A stretch of DNA of 50,341 nucleotides from Bradyrhizobium neotropicale (GCF_001641695.1 NZ_LSEF01000023.1:1-50341), one strand, 5' to 3'; positions 1 through 9,394 are shown, numbered from the stretch's first letter. A program made the numbers and translations. The notes: generated by a model not told the origin, from the letters alone.

Positions 1-81
1 CCGGCGCAGTTGAGCTATCTGTTGTCCGGGATCGATTGGCGCAACCCTCAAGAAACCCAGCGTCCGACGCGGGTCGGATAG
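1..81 (+). CDS. tnpB: IS66 family accessory protein TnpB, C-terminal end only
   Basis: The window opens inside this reading frame; only the last 26 codons are present. They contain the stretch LLSGIDWRNP, typical of the C-terminus of the IS66 Orf2/TnpB accessory protein, and end in TAG 45 bases before the IS66 transposase start. Order and spacing match a normal IS66 element (tnpA-tnpB-tnpC). The identification rests on a short segment plus context. The rest of the gene lies outside the window, so it cannot be judged intact or broken. Confidence 0.7.
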   Translation, partial: PAQLSYLLSGIDWRNPQETQRPTRVG

Positions 82-126
82 CGTTTTACAGTTTGAATCT
101 GCTGCTTGATCTGATTCAATGGCTTC

Positions 127-1779
127 ATGATATCGAAGCCGGACGATCTTCCATCGGACCTTGTCAGTGCCCTGGCGGCGCTGCAGGCCGAGCGTGAGGC
201 GCGGCTGCAAGCCGAGGCGGTTGCTGCCAGTGCGCGGGCGGAGCTGTCGGACAACGAGGCGCTGATCGCGCATCTGGAGCTGCGGATCGAGAAGCTCAAA
301 CGCGAACTGTACGGGCAGCGCTCCGAGCGCACGGCACGGCTGCTCGAGCAGCTGGAGTTGGAGCTCGAAGAACTCGTCACCACGGCGAGCGAGGATGAGC
401 TTGCCGCGCAGGCCGCAGCGGCGAAGACGCAGAACGTCCGCCCCTTCATGCGCAAGCGGCCGGTGCGCAAACCATGGCCGGACGACATCGAACGCGAGCG
501 CGTGGTCATTGAGGCTCCAACGACCTGTGCCTGCTGCGGTGGATCGCGGCTGGCGAAGATCGGTGAGGATGTGACCAAGACGTTGGAGGAGATCCCGCGC
601 CGCTTCAAGCTGATCGAGACGGTACGCGAGAAGTTCACCTGCCGCGATTGCGAGAAGATCAGCCAGCCGCCCGCGCCGTTCCATGCCACGCCGCGCGGCT
701 TCATCGGCCCACAATTGCTGGCGACGATCCTGTTCGACAAGTTCGGCATGCATATCCCGCTCAACCGCCAGAGTGCGCGCTTCAAGTGCGAGGGGATCGA
801 CCTGCCGTTGTCGACGCTGGCCGACCAGGTCGGCCACGGGACCTTCGCCGTCATGCCGCTCTTCCACTTGATCGAACGCCATGTGCTCGCTGCCGAGCGC
901 CTTCATGGCGATGACACCACCATCCGTATCCTGGCGAAGGGCAAGTGCACGACCGGGCGGATCTGGACTTATGTGCGAGATGACCGGCCCTTCGCCGGGC
1001 CTGCGCCGCCGGCGGCGGTCTATTACGCCTCGAGCGACCGACGAGGCGAGCATCCCCAGAAGCATCTGGCCGCCTTCGCCGGTATCCTGCAAGCCGATTG
1101 CTACAGCGGCTTCGAGCCGCTGTTCGACCCGCGGAAGAAGGCGCTGCCGATTACGCCGGCGTTTTGCTTTGCCCATGCGCGGCGGGGCTTCTTCGAGCTG
1201 GCTGACATCGAGAAAAATGCTCGAGAAGGTAAGAAGGGCAAACCGGTCTCTCCGATCGCGCTGGAGGCTGTCAGACGACTCGATGCGTTGTTCGAGATCG
1301 AGCGCGCCATCAACGGCAGCGGCGCCGACGAGCGGCGCGCCATGCGCCAGGAAAAGAGCAATCCGCTTCTCGAGGACATGCACGCCTGGTTGCTGCGTGA
1401 GCGCGAAACCCTCTCGCGCTCCTCCGAGGTCCTGAAGCCGATCAACTACATGCTCCGGCGCTGGGACGACTTCGCCCGCTTCCTCGACGATGGCAGGATC
1501 TGCTTGACCAACAATTGTGCCGAGCGCGCATTGAGAGGCATCGCCTTGGGAAGGCGCAACTGGACCTTCGCCGGCAGCCAGCGTGGCGCTGACCGTGCCG
1601 CCATCATGCTGACGATGATCACGACCTGTCGCCTCAACGAAGTCGATCCCAAGGCCTGGCTCGCCGACGTCCTCGCCCGTATCGCCGATCTTCCCGCATC
1701 GCGTCTGCACGAACTGCTGCCCTGGGAATGGAAGCTCCTGCGCCAAGCCGACAAGCCCGCCGATCAGCAGGCCGCCTGA
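127..1779 (+). CDS. tnpC: IS66 family transposase TnpC
   Basis: This 550-residue protein is a full-length IS66 transposase, which cuts and joins the ends of its own element. An N-terminal helical leucine-zipper-like segment (about residues 15-100) is followed by a zinc-finger region with CACC near residue 135 and CRDC near residue 173. The DDE catalytic core follows: Asp in LHGDDTTI, Asp in QADCYSGF, and Glu in NNCAERALR. There are no internal stops, so it may be active. The start is the ATG just after the tnpB remnant. Downstream, a TATGCGTAC motif near 1848-1856 resembles an IS66 terminal inverted repeat and may mark the right end, but the left end is outside the window and this cannot be confirmed. 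Confidence 0.95.
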   Translation: MISKPDDLPSDLVSALAALQAEREARLQAEAVAASARAELSDNEALIAHLELRIEKLKRELYGQRSERTARLLEQLELELEELVTTASEDELAAQAAAAKTQNVRPFMRKRPVRKPWPDDIERERVVIEAPTTCACCGGSRLAKIGEDVTKTLEEIPRRFKLIETVREKFTCRDCEKISQPPAPFHATPRGFIGPQLLATILFDKFGMHIPLNRQSARFKCEGIDLPLSTLADQVGHGTFAVMPLFHLIERHVLAAERLHGDDTTIRILAKGKCTTGRIWTYVRDDRPFAGPAPPAAVYYASSDRRGEHPQKHLAAFAGILQADCYSGFEPLFDPRKKALPITPAFCFAHARRGFFELADIEKNAREGKKGKPVSPIALEAVRRLDALFEIERAINGSGADERRAMRQEKSNPLLEDMHAWLLRERETLSRSSEVLKPINYMLRRWDDFARFLDDGRICLTNNCAERALRGIALGRRNWTFAGSQRGADRAAIMLTMITTCRLNEVDPKAWLADVLARIADLPASRLHELLPWEWKLLRQADKPADQQAA

Positions 1780-1890
1780 CCTTCACGCAGGGCTATCATA
1801 GAGCTCGCCGTGCCCGCGCGCATGCGTCAATCAGGCGGTCTTCGTCGTATGCGTACCCGCCGTCATTGCATGCCGGCGTTGCTATCACTG

Positions 1891-1938
1891 TCCCGCGTCC
1901 CGCCTGCCGGCGGCGCTATGCTGACGCTCCTGCGGCTG
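1891..1938 (+). repeat. Short dispersed repeat (related to 16191-16237)
   Basis: This is the partner of the 16191-16237 segment. It lies about 110 bases after the IS66 transposase stop, just past the likely right end of that element, so it belongs to the resident DNA rather than to the insertion. Confidence 0.5.
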
Positions 1939-2082
1939 CCTCTTTTGATTCTCTCACTCTTGCCGCGTGTTTTCACCTCTGCCGAGAGCTGGCGATCTTT
2001 GGTGTCACCAAGGTAGGGAGCATAGGGTATGGCTAGGGACCCGTACGGGTGAACTGATGAGGGCGCGCGAGCCTCTCGGCCC

Positions 2083-2209
2083 TTAGGCTTCGCATTTGAA
2101 GCAGCCAGACCGGCGGCCCCTTTCCCGGAGGGCCAGCGTCATCATCCCCTTGCAGCGCGGACAAATCGGAATTGAGCTCGAACGGAAGATCGACGTACAG
2201 ATGATCCAC
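2083..2209 (-). pseudogene. Probable broken small zinc-ribbon protein
   Basis: The last 27 or so codons read CPRC, then about 16 residues, then CFKC and a stop: a two-knuckle zinc ribbon of the kind common in small rhizobial proteins. The frame has no ATG, GTG or TTG start before the preceding stop. A different frame from GTG at 2209 reads VDHLYVDLPFELNSDLS, which looks like the natural N-terminus. A one-base frameshift around 2160-2170 would join the two halves. The frame join is an inference; the ribbon is seen directly. Confidence 0.4.
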
Positions 2210-2213
2210 CAGA

Positions 2214-2411
2214 CTAGCTGGAGATATCCGAAGGCAGTTCACGCCTGTTTGGCGCACTCGCGTTGCGGGCCAGAGCCGCCGTCTCCTCGGCCAACCGCTC
2301 AGCCATTTCGATGACTTTGTTCCGCCCGGCCTGATCACGTATACGCAGAAAGGCGCGGATTAGCCGAAGGCCTTGTGCATTGCGCAGAAGGGATGGGCTG
2401 TCGTCGCTCAT
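2214..2411 (-). CDS. Small hypothetical protein, possible regulator fragment
   Basis: A 65-residue protein beginning MSDDSPSLLR. GGGAG lies about 8 bases before this ATG, which favours it over a longer upstream frame. The middle (GLRLIRAFLRIRD, then EMAERLAEE) is strongly helical and resembles the C-terminal helical tail of small XRE-type regulators in Bradyrhizobium, but no helix-turn-helix is present. It may be a stand-alone small protein or the surviving tail of such a regulator. Its stop lies just before the zinc-ribbon relic on the same strand. No function is assigned. Confidence 0.55.
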   Translation of the reverse strand: MSDDSPSLLRNAQGLRLIRAFLRIRDQAGRNKVIEMAERLAEETAALARNASAPNRRELPSDISS

Positions 2412-2720
2412 GCTCGGGGCTCCCTGTCCCCGAATTCTGTATGCATTCTGCTGTCGGTGCAAGGCCGCGCAAGGGTTCCGAGCCTCAAACCAGCCGTACC
2501 GCACCCATGGGTGGGCTAATACCTCGAAGGGCTGCTCCCCTGAGGTCATCGCTGCACGGTAACAAAACGGCGCATTGACCAAAATCGCTGTTCGCGGCCA
2601 AGACCCTCACAACGCCGAGTTCATTTGCTGGCACCGATACCTAGATCACGCTCGTGCCGTACATCCAGTGTTCGGCATGTCGGAGATAGCGACGAGCGAT
2701 CGGTCGGACACTGCGCCTAT

Positions 2721-2747
2721 GGGGGCGGGCGCTTGGGGCCCGCCCCC
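2721..2747 (-). terminator. GC-rich hairpin downstream of the S1/P1 nuclease gene
   Basis: A perfect 10-base-pair stem (GGGGGCGGGC with GCCCGCCCCC) and a 7-base loop lie just past the end of the minus-strand nuclease gene. No T run follows on that strand, so it is not a canonical intrinsic terminator. It could still stabilise the 3' end of the transcript or contribute to termination. Confidence 0.45.
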
Positions 2748-2756
2748 CCCCGCTCT

Positions 2757-3650
2757 CTATGGCCTTCGTAGCGCCTGATTGAGAATCATCGCGAGCCGCA
2801 CACCTGCCTTGCTGAGCTGCAACGCGGCATCATTCGTCGCCATTGTGACGTAGTCGTCGCTTAGCCGAAAACTGCCACGCTGGTTGGGCTGAGGAAGCTC
2901 GCCATAGGTGTCAGCTTTGGATATCGCAAATGCCTCCTTGGCCCAGTCACCAGGTCCGCCAGACTGCCACTGCGCCTGCTGCGCGCTCGTGATGTGGCCG
3001 ATCAAATCCGAAGCGATCGTGCGGGCATCCGGTCCGAGCTGGTCGACAAACTCGGTATCCCAAAAATGATGCAAATTGCCCGCGCTGAGGCCCGAAGCCG
3101 AGACGCGTTTGTCGTTGCCGCCGCGATCATGATCATCGGAGCTGTGCAACGGTTGGTGTACATCGCCCACGAAGTGAAGCAGGAACTTGAGGGCCACCAC
3201 ACGTTCCTCCGCGTCGGTGGCGGGATCGGTGAGCTCCGCCGCAAATTGCTGGATCTTGTCGACGACACAATCATCCTTTGGTCCCCCAGAGGCCGGCGTT
3301 CCGTTCGGCACCACCGGATGATTGAAGCACGCCTGGTCCAGGTTCGGTCCTGTGATCTCGATGTCAACGAAGTGCCACTGCCGCGTTCGCTCGCGCGAGT
3401 TGTCGATGTTCGCATCGCGGTATTTGTCGGCCCAGGTCGCCGCGGACGCGATATCGTGAGCAGTCAATGGGTCGGTATCCGCTGCAAGAAATGCATTGAC
3501 GCGCTTGCGCACATCCGGCTCCAGAAACGACTGGGCTACCAGAGCAACCACTTGATGGCCCTCATCGCCCCACGCGCTCGCGCTGTCGACGTGAGCGCAG
3601 TTTAACATCGCGCCGAACGCCAGGACGGCGAGATTGAAAGCTGTTCGCAT
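2757..3650 (-). CDS. Secreted S1/P1-family nuclease
   Basis: This 297-residue protein belongs to the zinc-dependent S1/P1 nuclease family, which cleaves single-stranded DNA and RNA and removes 3' phosphates. An N-terminal signal peptide ends at about residue 26 (SASA), so the mature protein would begin with WGDEGHQ; that N-terminal Trp is a metal ligand in the family. Further ligand motifs are ATWADKYR, HFVGDVHQPLH and NLHHFWD. AAGGAG sits about 8 bases before the ATG. It should act in the periplasm or outside the cell, probably scavenging phosphate or nucleotides; that role is an inference. It lies downstream of the phospholipase D-like gene on the same strand, but 463 bases away, so it probably has its own promoter. 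Confidence 0.93.
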   Translation of the reverse strand: MRTAFNLAVLAFGAMLNCAHVDSASAWGDEGHQVVALVAQSFLEPDVRKRVNAFLAADTDPLTAHDIASAATWADKYRDANIDNSRERTRQWHFVDIEITGPNLDQACFNHPVVPNGTPASGGPKDDCVVDKIQQFAAELTDPATDAEERVVALKFLLHFVGDVHQPLHSSDDHDRGGNDKRVSASGLSAGNLHHFWDTEFVDQLGPDARTIASDLIGHITSAQQAQWQSGGPGDWAKEAFAISKADTYGELPQPNQRGSFRLSDDYVTMATNDAALQLSKAGVRLAMILNQALRRP

Positions 3651-4113
3651 ATATGAGCTCCTTCAGATGAATGATCAAAAAAAGATGGAGTTGAGTTCGC
3701 TCGCGCCAAGGAAAGGGCTGGCGCAATGCATTCTGAACTTCGGCAAGCCGTATGAAGATCGGATCGGACCGAAGTGCGCGAACCGCGGAGTGGACCAATT
3801 CGACCAGCAGGTTGATAGTCTGCGACAATGCTTTCGGCGCATCAGGCGAAGATGCGATGCTCACAAAATCAAGGCTCCCACATACCCCCGTCTGTCGCAG
3901 CTTTGCGAAATCCTCCCTCGTCACGATTGACGGTTCGAAAGCGCGGCGGAGGCAAGTGAACCGCCGCCGACAACAATGATGGCAAGGGGAATGGAAAGAA
4001 GCCGTCGCCACATCCTGGTGATCCCAAAAACGACTGATCCTGAAGAGCTTCAGAAAATGAAGCGGCGCCATGCCACCGCTGTGCAGCAAAAGAAGATACG
4101 TAACCTTGAACGT
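3651..4113. other. Intergenic stretch without a recognisable gene
   Basis: The 463 bases between the nuclease and phospholipase D-like genes carry only short, mutually overlapping open frames with no family features. The promoter of the minus-strand nuclease gene should lie at its left end. Confidence 0.5.
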
Positions 4114-5997
4114 CTAACGTCCATTCAGGAAATACTGCGTGACGTCTCCCTTGTTCCCGTTCACGTAGCGGTCAAGCCAGCGATCGTTCAGGTCAATATG
4201 CCCCGAGAAGACCGGTTTGCCCTCGAGCTTGTTTTTCGCTTGCCAGGCGCGATAGCGATAGTGGTCGTAAACATCCAGGACATGCACCGCATAGGCTTGC
4301 GCCAGCCGCTTATCGCCGCCGATGATCAGCATGTTTTCATCGTTTTCGTAGGAGGCCTTGTAACCGAGATTATGGCTGCCGGTTACAACGGTGCAGTTGT
4401 CCGATAGCGGATCGATCACGACGATCTTGTCGTGGACGATGGCCGTGCCCAGCTTGAGAATCTCCGCTTCGAAATCACCAAGCGCCGTTCCGGCTCCGAG
4501 GTTGCTTGCCCGCACGATGTGGGTATGGCGCGCATCGTAAACATAGGGTTTGCGGGCTGCGGCCTCTTCGGGTGTTTCGTCGTCCTCCTCCCCATCCTCG
4601 GCTTCTTTGGCCTGATAGCCTGGCATCGCGGTGGGATCGCTGATGGCACCGACCACCAGCAGATTGGGCTTGGTCTCACCGGCCTGTCGCGCCGTTTCGA
4701 TGATGCTGTATAGGCCGCCACGTGCCGGCAGGAAGGCCAGGAAGAATATGGCCTGCTGGGCGTTCTGCATCAGCTTGAAGAGGGCATCGAGATCGGGGGG
4801 CGCCTTCTTGATATTCCGCGTCTTGGCCTTGGTGTTCGGCGAAAACCAGAGTTGAGCCGCAGATGAAGTCAGGTTTGCGGGGACAACCTCTTGGTTCTCC
4901 TGGCGCAAGTCGGCGCCTTGAACATTCTTGCCGCCCGGCGCCGAGGGAGGGTCGGGATCCTCGATCTCATCGTCGTGCAGGCGCTGCCAATAAGCCCGAT
5001 AACCTTCGGCAATCCCGGCGTTCTCGATAACGATCGAATTATTGGTCTGTCCGCAGAGCCCAAGCGAGGTCCAATTGGTGCTGCCGGTCATGACAGCCTG
5101 GGCGTCTCCATGCCCGTCCAGATAGACCGCAAACTTGTTGTGGCCAATATGCCGGTTGTTGAACAGCCGGTTCTGGACCTCGACCCTGGCAGCCTTGAGC
5201 GTGGCGCGTGCCGGCGCGTTGCGCTTGTCCCACTCACCTGTTTCGCGGTCGGCGCTCGAATTGGAGAGGATGATCTTGACGATCGACTTGTTGCGGATGA
5301 GCAGATCGATCAATTCAGGATCGTCCAGCTCATAGAGCGCGAGCAGCACTTGGCCGCCCTCGGCAAGCGCGCGATCGATCATGCTCTTGAGAAACAGGAT
5401 GAGATCACCTGACAGATACTCCCGTATCGCACTATGCTGATCCTGCACTTCGGCGATCAGGACATCCTCGTTGAAAGCCTTGTTCTGCTCCTCGATCGCA
5501 TGGCGCAGCCACTGGCCGGCGATGATTCCATTATTGAAAGCCGCCTTCACATCCCCATAGTCGGACGTAACGACGATCTCATTGGTCTCGACCGCAGGTC
5601 CGAGGTAGCCGAGCGGTATCACTGGGCCATCATAGGTCTTCTTTTGCCGCACCGGCACGGGCTCCAGGCCGCTCTCCATGCGTCCGACCGGCCGGATCTC
5701 GTATTTGACCCGCACATTGTCGGGCCGTCGCTCGGCCCGGTCCCTTCGTTTCCGCAAAGTCAGGTCGCGCCAGTTGGTCTTCTGGACGGGCCACACACCC
5801 GTATCCTGCTCTTTCCAGCCGTGATTGTGCTGGCCTTCGAACGGCACCCAGGCGGACAGAGCACGGTGCTCACCTGTCTCGGGATAGATCCGGACGATAT
5901 CGAAACCCAGACAGCCCGGGATCATTTCGTCGACGTCCCAAGCGATAAACGCGACCTCGTTGTTGCAATAGGCGACCGCACGCGTGATCCCACCCAT
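4114..5997 (-). CDS. Phospholipase D-like protein with two HKD motifs
   Basis: This 627-residue protein has two copies of the HKD catalytic motif of the phospholipase D superfamily: HNKFAVYLD at about residue 286, followed by TGSTNWT, and HDKIVVIDP at about residue 522, followed by TGSHNLG. Members act as phospholipases, nucleases or transphosphatidylases; the sequence alone does not choose among them. A perfect AGGAGG lies just before ATG 5997, so the longer upstream open frame is not used. No signal peptide is seen, which suggests a cytoplasmic enzyme or one exported by a dedicated secretion system. An acidic stretch near residues 464-480 separates parts of the second half. The upstream neighbour is a short lipoprotein 73 bases away on the same strand. 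Confidence 0.88.
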   Translation of the reverse strand: MGGITRAVAYCNNEVAFIAWDVDEMIPGCLGFDIVRIYPETGEHRALSAWVPFEGQHNHGWKEQDTGVWPVQKTNWRDLTLRKRRDRAERRPDNVRVKYEIRPVGRMESGLEPVPVRQKKTYDGPVIPLGYLGPAVETNEIVVTSDYGDVKAAFNNGIIAGQWLRHAIEEQNKAFNEDVLIAEVQDQHSAIREYLSGDLILFLKSMIDRALAEGGQVLLALYELDDPELIDLLIRNKSIVKIILSNSSADRETGEWDKRNAPARATLKAARVEVQNRLFNNRHIGHNKFAVYLDGHGDAQAVMTGSTNWTSLGLCGQTNNSIVIENAGIAEGYRAYWQRLHDDEIEDPDPPSAPGGKNVQGADLRQENQEVVPANLTSSAAQLWFSPNTKAKTRNIKKAPPDLDALFKLMQNAQQAIFFLAFLPARGGLYSIIETARQAGETKPNLLVVGAISDPTAMPGYQAKEAEDGEEDDETPEEAAARKPYVYDARHTHIVRASNLGAGTALGDFEAEILKLGTAIVHDKIVVIDPLSDNCTVVTGSHNLGYKASYENDENMLIIGGDKRLAQAYAVHVLDVYDHYRYRAWQAKNKLEGKPVFSGHIDLNDRWLDRYVNGNKGDVTQYFLNGR

Positions 5998-6070
5998 CAG
6001 CCCCTCCTGGCAATTCGCGAAGTGATTGTCTCTCTGAAAGATGACAATCGCAAGATGTGAGGATAAAAAA

Positions 6071-6352
6071 TCATCTCGCGGGCGCGAAAGCCGCGACGCC
6101 GCCGGCGCTCCCGGAGAAGTTTGGACTTGCCAACACGTCGCCGTAGCCAACAAACGACATCGGCGCCCGCTGGCTTGCACGGATGGCGTTGAGCAGCATC
6201 TGCCTATTGCTGGAATCCCAGATCGCTTGATCGTAGGCGTCAGCCTTGTCGACAAGCTCGGCTCGCGTACAGGCGCTGCAGGTCACCAGCACCAGAAACA
6301 ACAGGCTTAAAATGGGAATGTATGAAGATGCGCGGCAATAAAGCGCTCCCAT
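6071..6352 (-). CDS. Short lipoprotein, possibly truncated
   Basis: A 93-residue protein with a lipoprotein signal: hydrophobic ILSLLFLVLVTC followed by SAC, with the likely lipidated Cys at about residue 25 or 28. After it comes a helical segment (AELVDKADAYDQAIWDSSN) and a glycine/serine-rich end. AGGGGA lies about 7 bases before the ATG. I believe the first part resembles N-termini of much longer rhizobial lipoproteins, so this copy may be cut short by an early stop or deletion; that is recollection, not a search. It may be co-transcribed with the phospholipase D-like gene. Confidence 0.6.
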   Translation of the reverse strand: MGALYCRASSYIPILSLLFLVLVTCSACTRAELVDKADAYDQAIWDSSNRQMLLNAIRASQRAPMSFVGYGDVLASPNFSGSAGGVAAFAPAR

Positions 6353-7424
6353 GAGTGTCCCCTATACATTAAAAAATAGAACGCGCTGAAATTGCAGCCT
6401 GAACTATTTCATTTGGCAATTGATCGGTCTAGTCCAGAAAATCGTATTGCCCGCTTTAAGAACGCGTACCGGGCGCGTTGGACGCAGGAATTCGGCCTAG
6501 ATCACACAGATGCGAGAGTTGGGGCAGTCAAACAGTTCGTTGAGCGAGGCAATGCTCATGGTCTCCCCGTCGTTCGATAATCGGGTGATAGCGCTATCGC
6601 CGCGCATGACATTCAGTCTCAAGCGGGCTTTTTGGACGCGGATGCCTCTGAAGCGGCTTTGAAGGGCGTTCAAAAGTCGTTTGAAGATCTATTGGCCCGA
6701 GATGTCCGGCGCCACGATCAGATCCATCACATGTCGCTTAAGTGGTTCGCCTGTTCTGCCAGAGCAGCCGTCACTTATCGCAAAAGCGTCTGGGCGCGTC
6801 CGCTTCCGCGGAGCAGGCTTTCGTGAACCGGGCCGCGAACGCGTCCCGGCCGGGTCGGCTTCAATCCTTCGCGCAAGGTCCGTGGCAAGCGACGAACCGC
6901 TTTCATCCTTTGAGTTGCTAAGGGGGCGCTGCCTCTGGCGCCTGCAAGGGATCGCGCAAGAGTGCGCGGCCCCATAGTTTCCCCGGTCGTCCGCGCTTAC
7001 GCTTGTGCAGGCGGAGAGATACCGCCTGAGAGGGCGGCATGCGCCTTGGGCGGGTGGTTGTGTCGCCGACGACCATGCGGAGCGGCAGGAGGTCTGGCAG
7101 GGTCTAAGTCACTCTGTCGGTTTTGTTGCCGGTTATAGTCGATATATATCAATTGCTTACCTTGAGATAAGGCCATGAAATTGCCGGTTGTTTTGCCGGT
7201 TGGCGATGGAAAATTCTAGGCCGGACGCTCCAATCGGTAGCAGACGGTTACACCGGTTGGTTCGTTCATCCAGATATTGGTCCCCGACAACGCCCTTGCG
7301 ATCCACAACTGTCTCACTTTGCTGCCGATTGGCGCCACCCCCTTTAGTCGAATCAACTATATTCACCGCCTCTCCACAGGTTGTGCACTGCCCGTTGCGT
7401 CGCGTCTCCCAGCAAGAGGTGGCG
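6353..7424. other. Gene-poor stretch with no supported gene
   Basis: About 1.07 kb with only short open frames that overlap on both strands and lack family motifs. Part of it (about 6830-6880) shows weak similarity to the repeat described at 7964-8066 and 16033-16138. It probably consists of remnants of earlier insertions. Confidence 0.5.
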
Positions 7425-7856
7425 ATGAAGCATCTTCCGAAGGAACAGCGCGGCGCTGAGGCGCTTCGCTTGACTATCAAGACATTGCTGGCGGCGTCGT
7501 ACAGTTGGCGCGGCTATGAAGCCCAGCGCCAATGGCTCGAGAAGTTGTTGCAGCGAGATGCAACGGCCGGCTTTACGCCCGCGGAGCGCGATGGTGTTGC
7601 CCGGATCGCTTACATGCGCACCCCCTTTGAAGGATGGGCGGGCTACAGAGTCCAAGAGCTGATCAAAGGTGCGCTTCCGTATGCGTCCGACTTCGACTAT
7701 GACGAAGAGCTGTTCCTCAAAGAGGTCGACACGGAGAGCCCGACCGCGCTGGTCAGGGATCAAATGAGAATGCTCGTCGGGTTGTGCAGAGCTGCTGGGA
7801 TGGATCTGCCAAGGTTCGACGCGAGATATGAGGCATATGACGACGAGGCGGCCTGA
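7425..7856 (+). CDS. Conserved-looking hypothetical protein
   Basis: A 143-residue soluble protein starting MKHLPKEQRG. GAGGTG lies about 6 bases before this ATG, and the preceding in-frame sequence looks non-coding, so the start is well supported. Composition is that of a real globular protein: alternating helices and a strongly acidic C-terminal half (FDYDEELFLKEVDTE, ending AYDDEAA). I do not recognise the family and see no catalytic motif or membrane segment. It stands alone on the plus strand. Confidence 0.7.
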   Translation: MKHLPKEQRGAEALRLTIKTLLAASYSWRGYEAQRQWLEKLLQRDATAGFTPAERDGVARIAYMRTPFEGWAGYRVQELIKGALPYASDFDYDEELFLKEVDTESPTALVRDQMRMLVGLCRAAGMDLPRFDARYEAYDDEAA

Positions 7857-7963
7857 CCTCGTGTGACGTATCAGCGCGACGAAACTAGAGGCCGAACCTC
7901 GGCTTTTCACGTTTATCGGGCGTGTCCGCCGATGGCGGATCGGACTTAACTCGCTGCATTCGC

Positions 7964-8066
7964 CGAGCCATGCGTCTCGGCCTTCGGGTATCAATCCTCG
8001 CACAAGACATATTGAGCTCCTCGCCGGCGGTACTTGAGAAAGGGTCCCGCCGTCACGACGCCTATC
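7964..8066 (+). repeat. Dispersed repeat, copy A (related to 16033-16138)
   Basis: This stretch matches 16033-16138 over about 100 bases with scattered mismatches and small gaps. Shared blocks include GTCTCGGCC, CTTCGGGT, GCTCCTCGCCGG and the GAAAGGG/GAAAGGGGCCCGCC region. It lies between genes and encodes nothing obvious. It may be a relic of a mobile element or of a common rhizobial gene. Confidence 0.6.
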
Positions 8067-8123
8067 CTCCGCTCACGATGAATATCGAGGTTGGCCAGGC
8101 AACTACGGTGGCCGTTCTACGGC

Positions 8124-8402
8124 ATGGTGGACGAAGACGTGGAGAGTCTTTTCTCGCGCTTGGCGACAAGCTCGGATGACACCGAGCGCGTTCCAGCTCC
8201 GTGCCATCGAGCAAGCCTGGTATCAGAGCAAGCAGCTCGAGAATCATCTGGAATCGTCATATTGGCAGCCAGCTCTGCCCTGATTTGCTCAGCTCAGGCA
8301 ATCGTCACTTCCTCGACGAACGATGTCGGAACACTGTGGGGTGTCGTGATGATTGCATTGGGCCTGTGGCGGCTCGTGACTTCCTTTGAATTCGCCGGTT
8401 GA
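8124..8402 (+). CDS. Possible small membrane protein
   Basis: A 92-codon open frame whose second half has two hydrophobic segments (SGIVILAASSALICSA and LWGVVMIALGLWRLV) typical of a small two-helix membrane protein. The first 30 residues look less natural and no good ribosome binding site is visible, so the true start or an upstream frame may be damaged. This is a weak call based on the membrane segments alone. Confidence 0.33.
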   Translation: MVDEDVESLFSRLATSSDDTERVPAPCHRASLVSEQAARESSGIVILAASSALICSAQAIVTSSTNDVGTLWGVVMIALGLWRLVTSFEFAG

Positions 8403-8527
8403 TGCGGCCATTCGGGCGTTCGCCAATTCGAGTAATGGTTGCTGGTGAATTGTGAGGCTGCGGGGCGTCCGACTGTTTACCTGCAATAGTTGTAGATGAA
8501 ATGCATGCTTTTGCTTGGGGACTCGAC

Positions 8528-9325
8528 ATGAAGTATTCTGGATTGGGCGTGGCATTTTTACTGTTGTCCGGATGCACGTTACTTCCGCTCGATCAACGGG
8601 CTGGCGGAGCAACAATCGAGTTTTTCAAAGATAGCATCGAGTGCGAGATTGCCGCGATAGCCGCCGACCCAAAATATCGAGAGTTCAAGTTGGCATCTTG
8701 GGTGGTGAAAACGGGCCTCGATATGACGTTAGTCGACACCGTGAACGCGGATGGCAAGGGGACGGTTCCGCTCACCAATCCGACCTTGCCCACCATTTTC
8801 CCGGGCGCTTCGATCAATGGCAAGTTCACCCACAATGGTCACGTAGACTTCGCGACGTCTATCCCGAAGGCGATCGTAAAATGGAGCAAGCTCTGTCAGG
8901 GGCCGGATCCATCTGAGTCTCACCTCGGATTGGCGGGTTGGATCGCCGCGACTTTAGACAAGATCGAACCTCAAAATCACGGCGGTTTAAGCTATACCGT
9001 CGACGTTGACGTTACTGCCAGTGCAGGCGCCCGGTTCGGTTTTGTCTTCAGCATCATCAATACGGCGGATTCCGGCTTTAACTATTCGCGAGAGGGCGTG
9101 CACCACCTCGTGGTGACGATGTCCGAACCTACGCCGCCCCCTCCATCCGTGATCGATGTCCGCGTGGTCGGGCCGGTCAAGATCTCGGAAGAGAAGGACG
9201 AGGACCGCAGCCGCTCCAAGGGAGGTCCGAGGGTAACATCCCAACCGGCACCCGCGGGTGGCGGACGGGTTTATCCGTTCCGGAACCCGGCACTCGAAGA
9301 TCCTAATCTAAATAGGTTGCTGTAG
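8528..9325 (+). CDS. Hypothetical lipoprotein
   Basis: A 265-residue protein with a clear lipoprotein signal: MKYSGLGVAFLLLSGC, lipobox LSGC, lipidated Cys at residue 16. The start is the ATG behind GGGGA rather than an earlier in-frame ATG at 8501, because the signal begins directly there. The mature part looks beta-rich (GGLSYTVDVDVTASAGARFGF). The tail is low-complexity and proline/charge-rich (TPPPPS, EEKDEDRSRSKGG), suggesting a flexible end. It should sit in the inner or outer membrane facing the periplasm. I do not recognise the family. It ends 70 bases from the end of the convergent protease operon. Confidence 0.75.
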   Translation: MKYSGLGVAFLLLSGCTLLPLDQRAGGATIEFFKDSIECEIAAIAADPKYREFKLASWVVKTGLDMTLVDTVNADGKGTVPLTNPTLPTIFPGASINGKFTHNGHVDFATSIPKAIVKWSKLCQGPDPSESHLGLAGWIAATLDKIEPQNHGGLSYTVDVDVTASAGARFGFVFSIINTADSGFNYSREGVHHLVVTMSEPTPPPPSVIDVRVVGPVKISEEKDEDRSRSKGGPRVTSQPAPAGGGRVYPFRNPALEDPNLNRLL

Positions 9326-9394
9326 CAGCAAGCTCCAGTGCGGTTGCTTCCTGGTCAAGTAATAAGGTGACAAGAAGTTGCTTGAGCAGTCTCG

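Noticed and set aside
881..1435. Long overlapping frames on both strands inside the IS66 transposase.
   Set aside because: They are shadows of the GC-rich transposase frame, which alone has family motifs.
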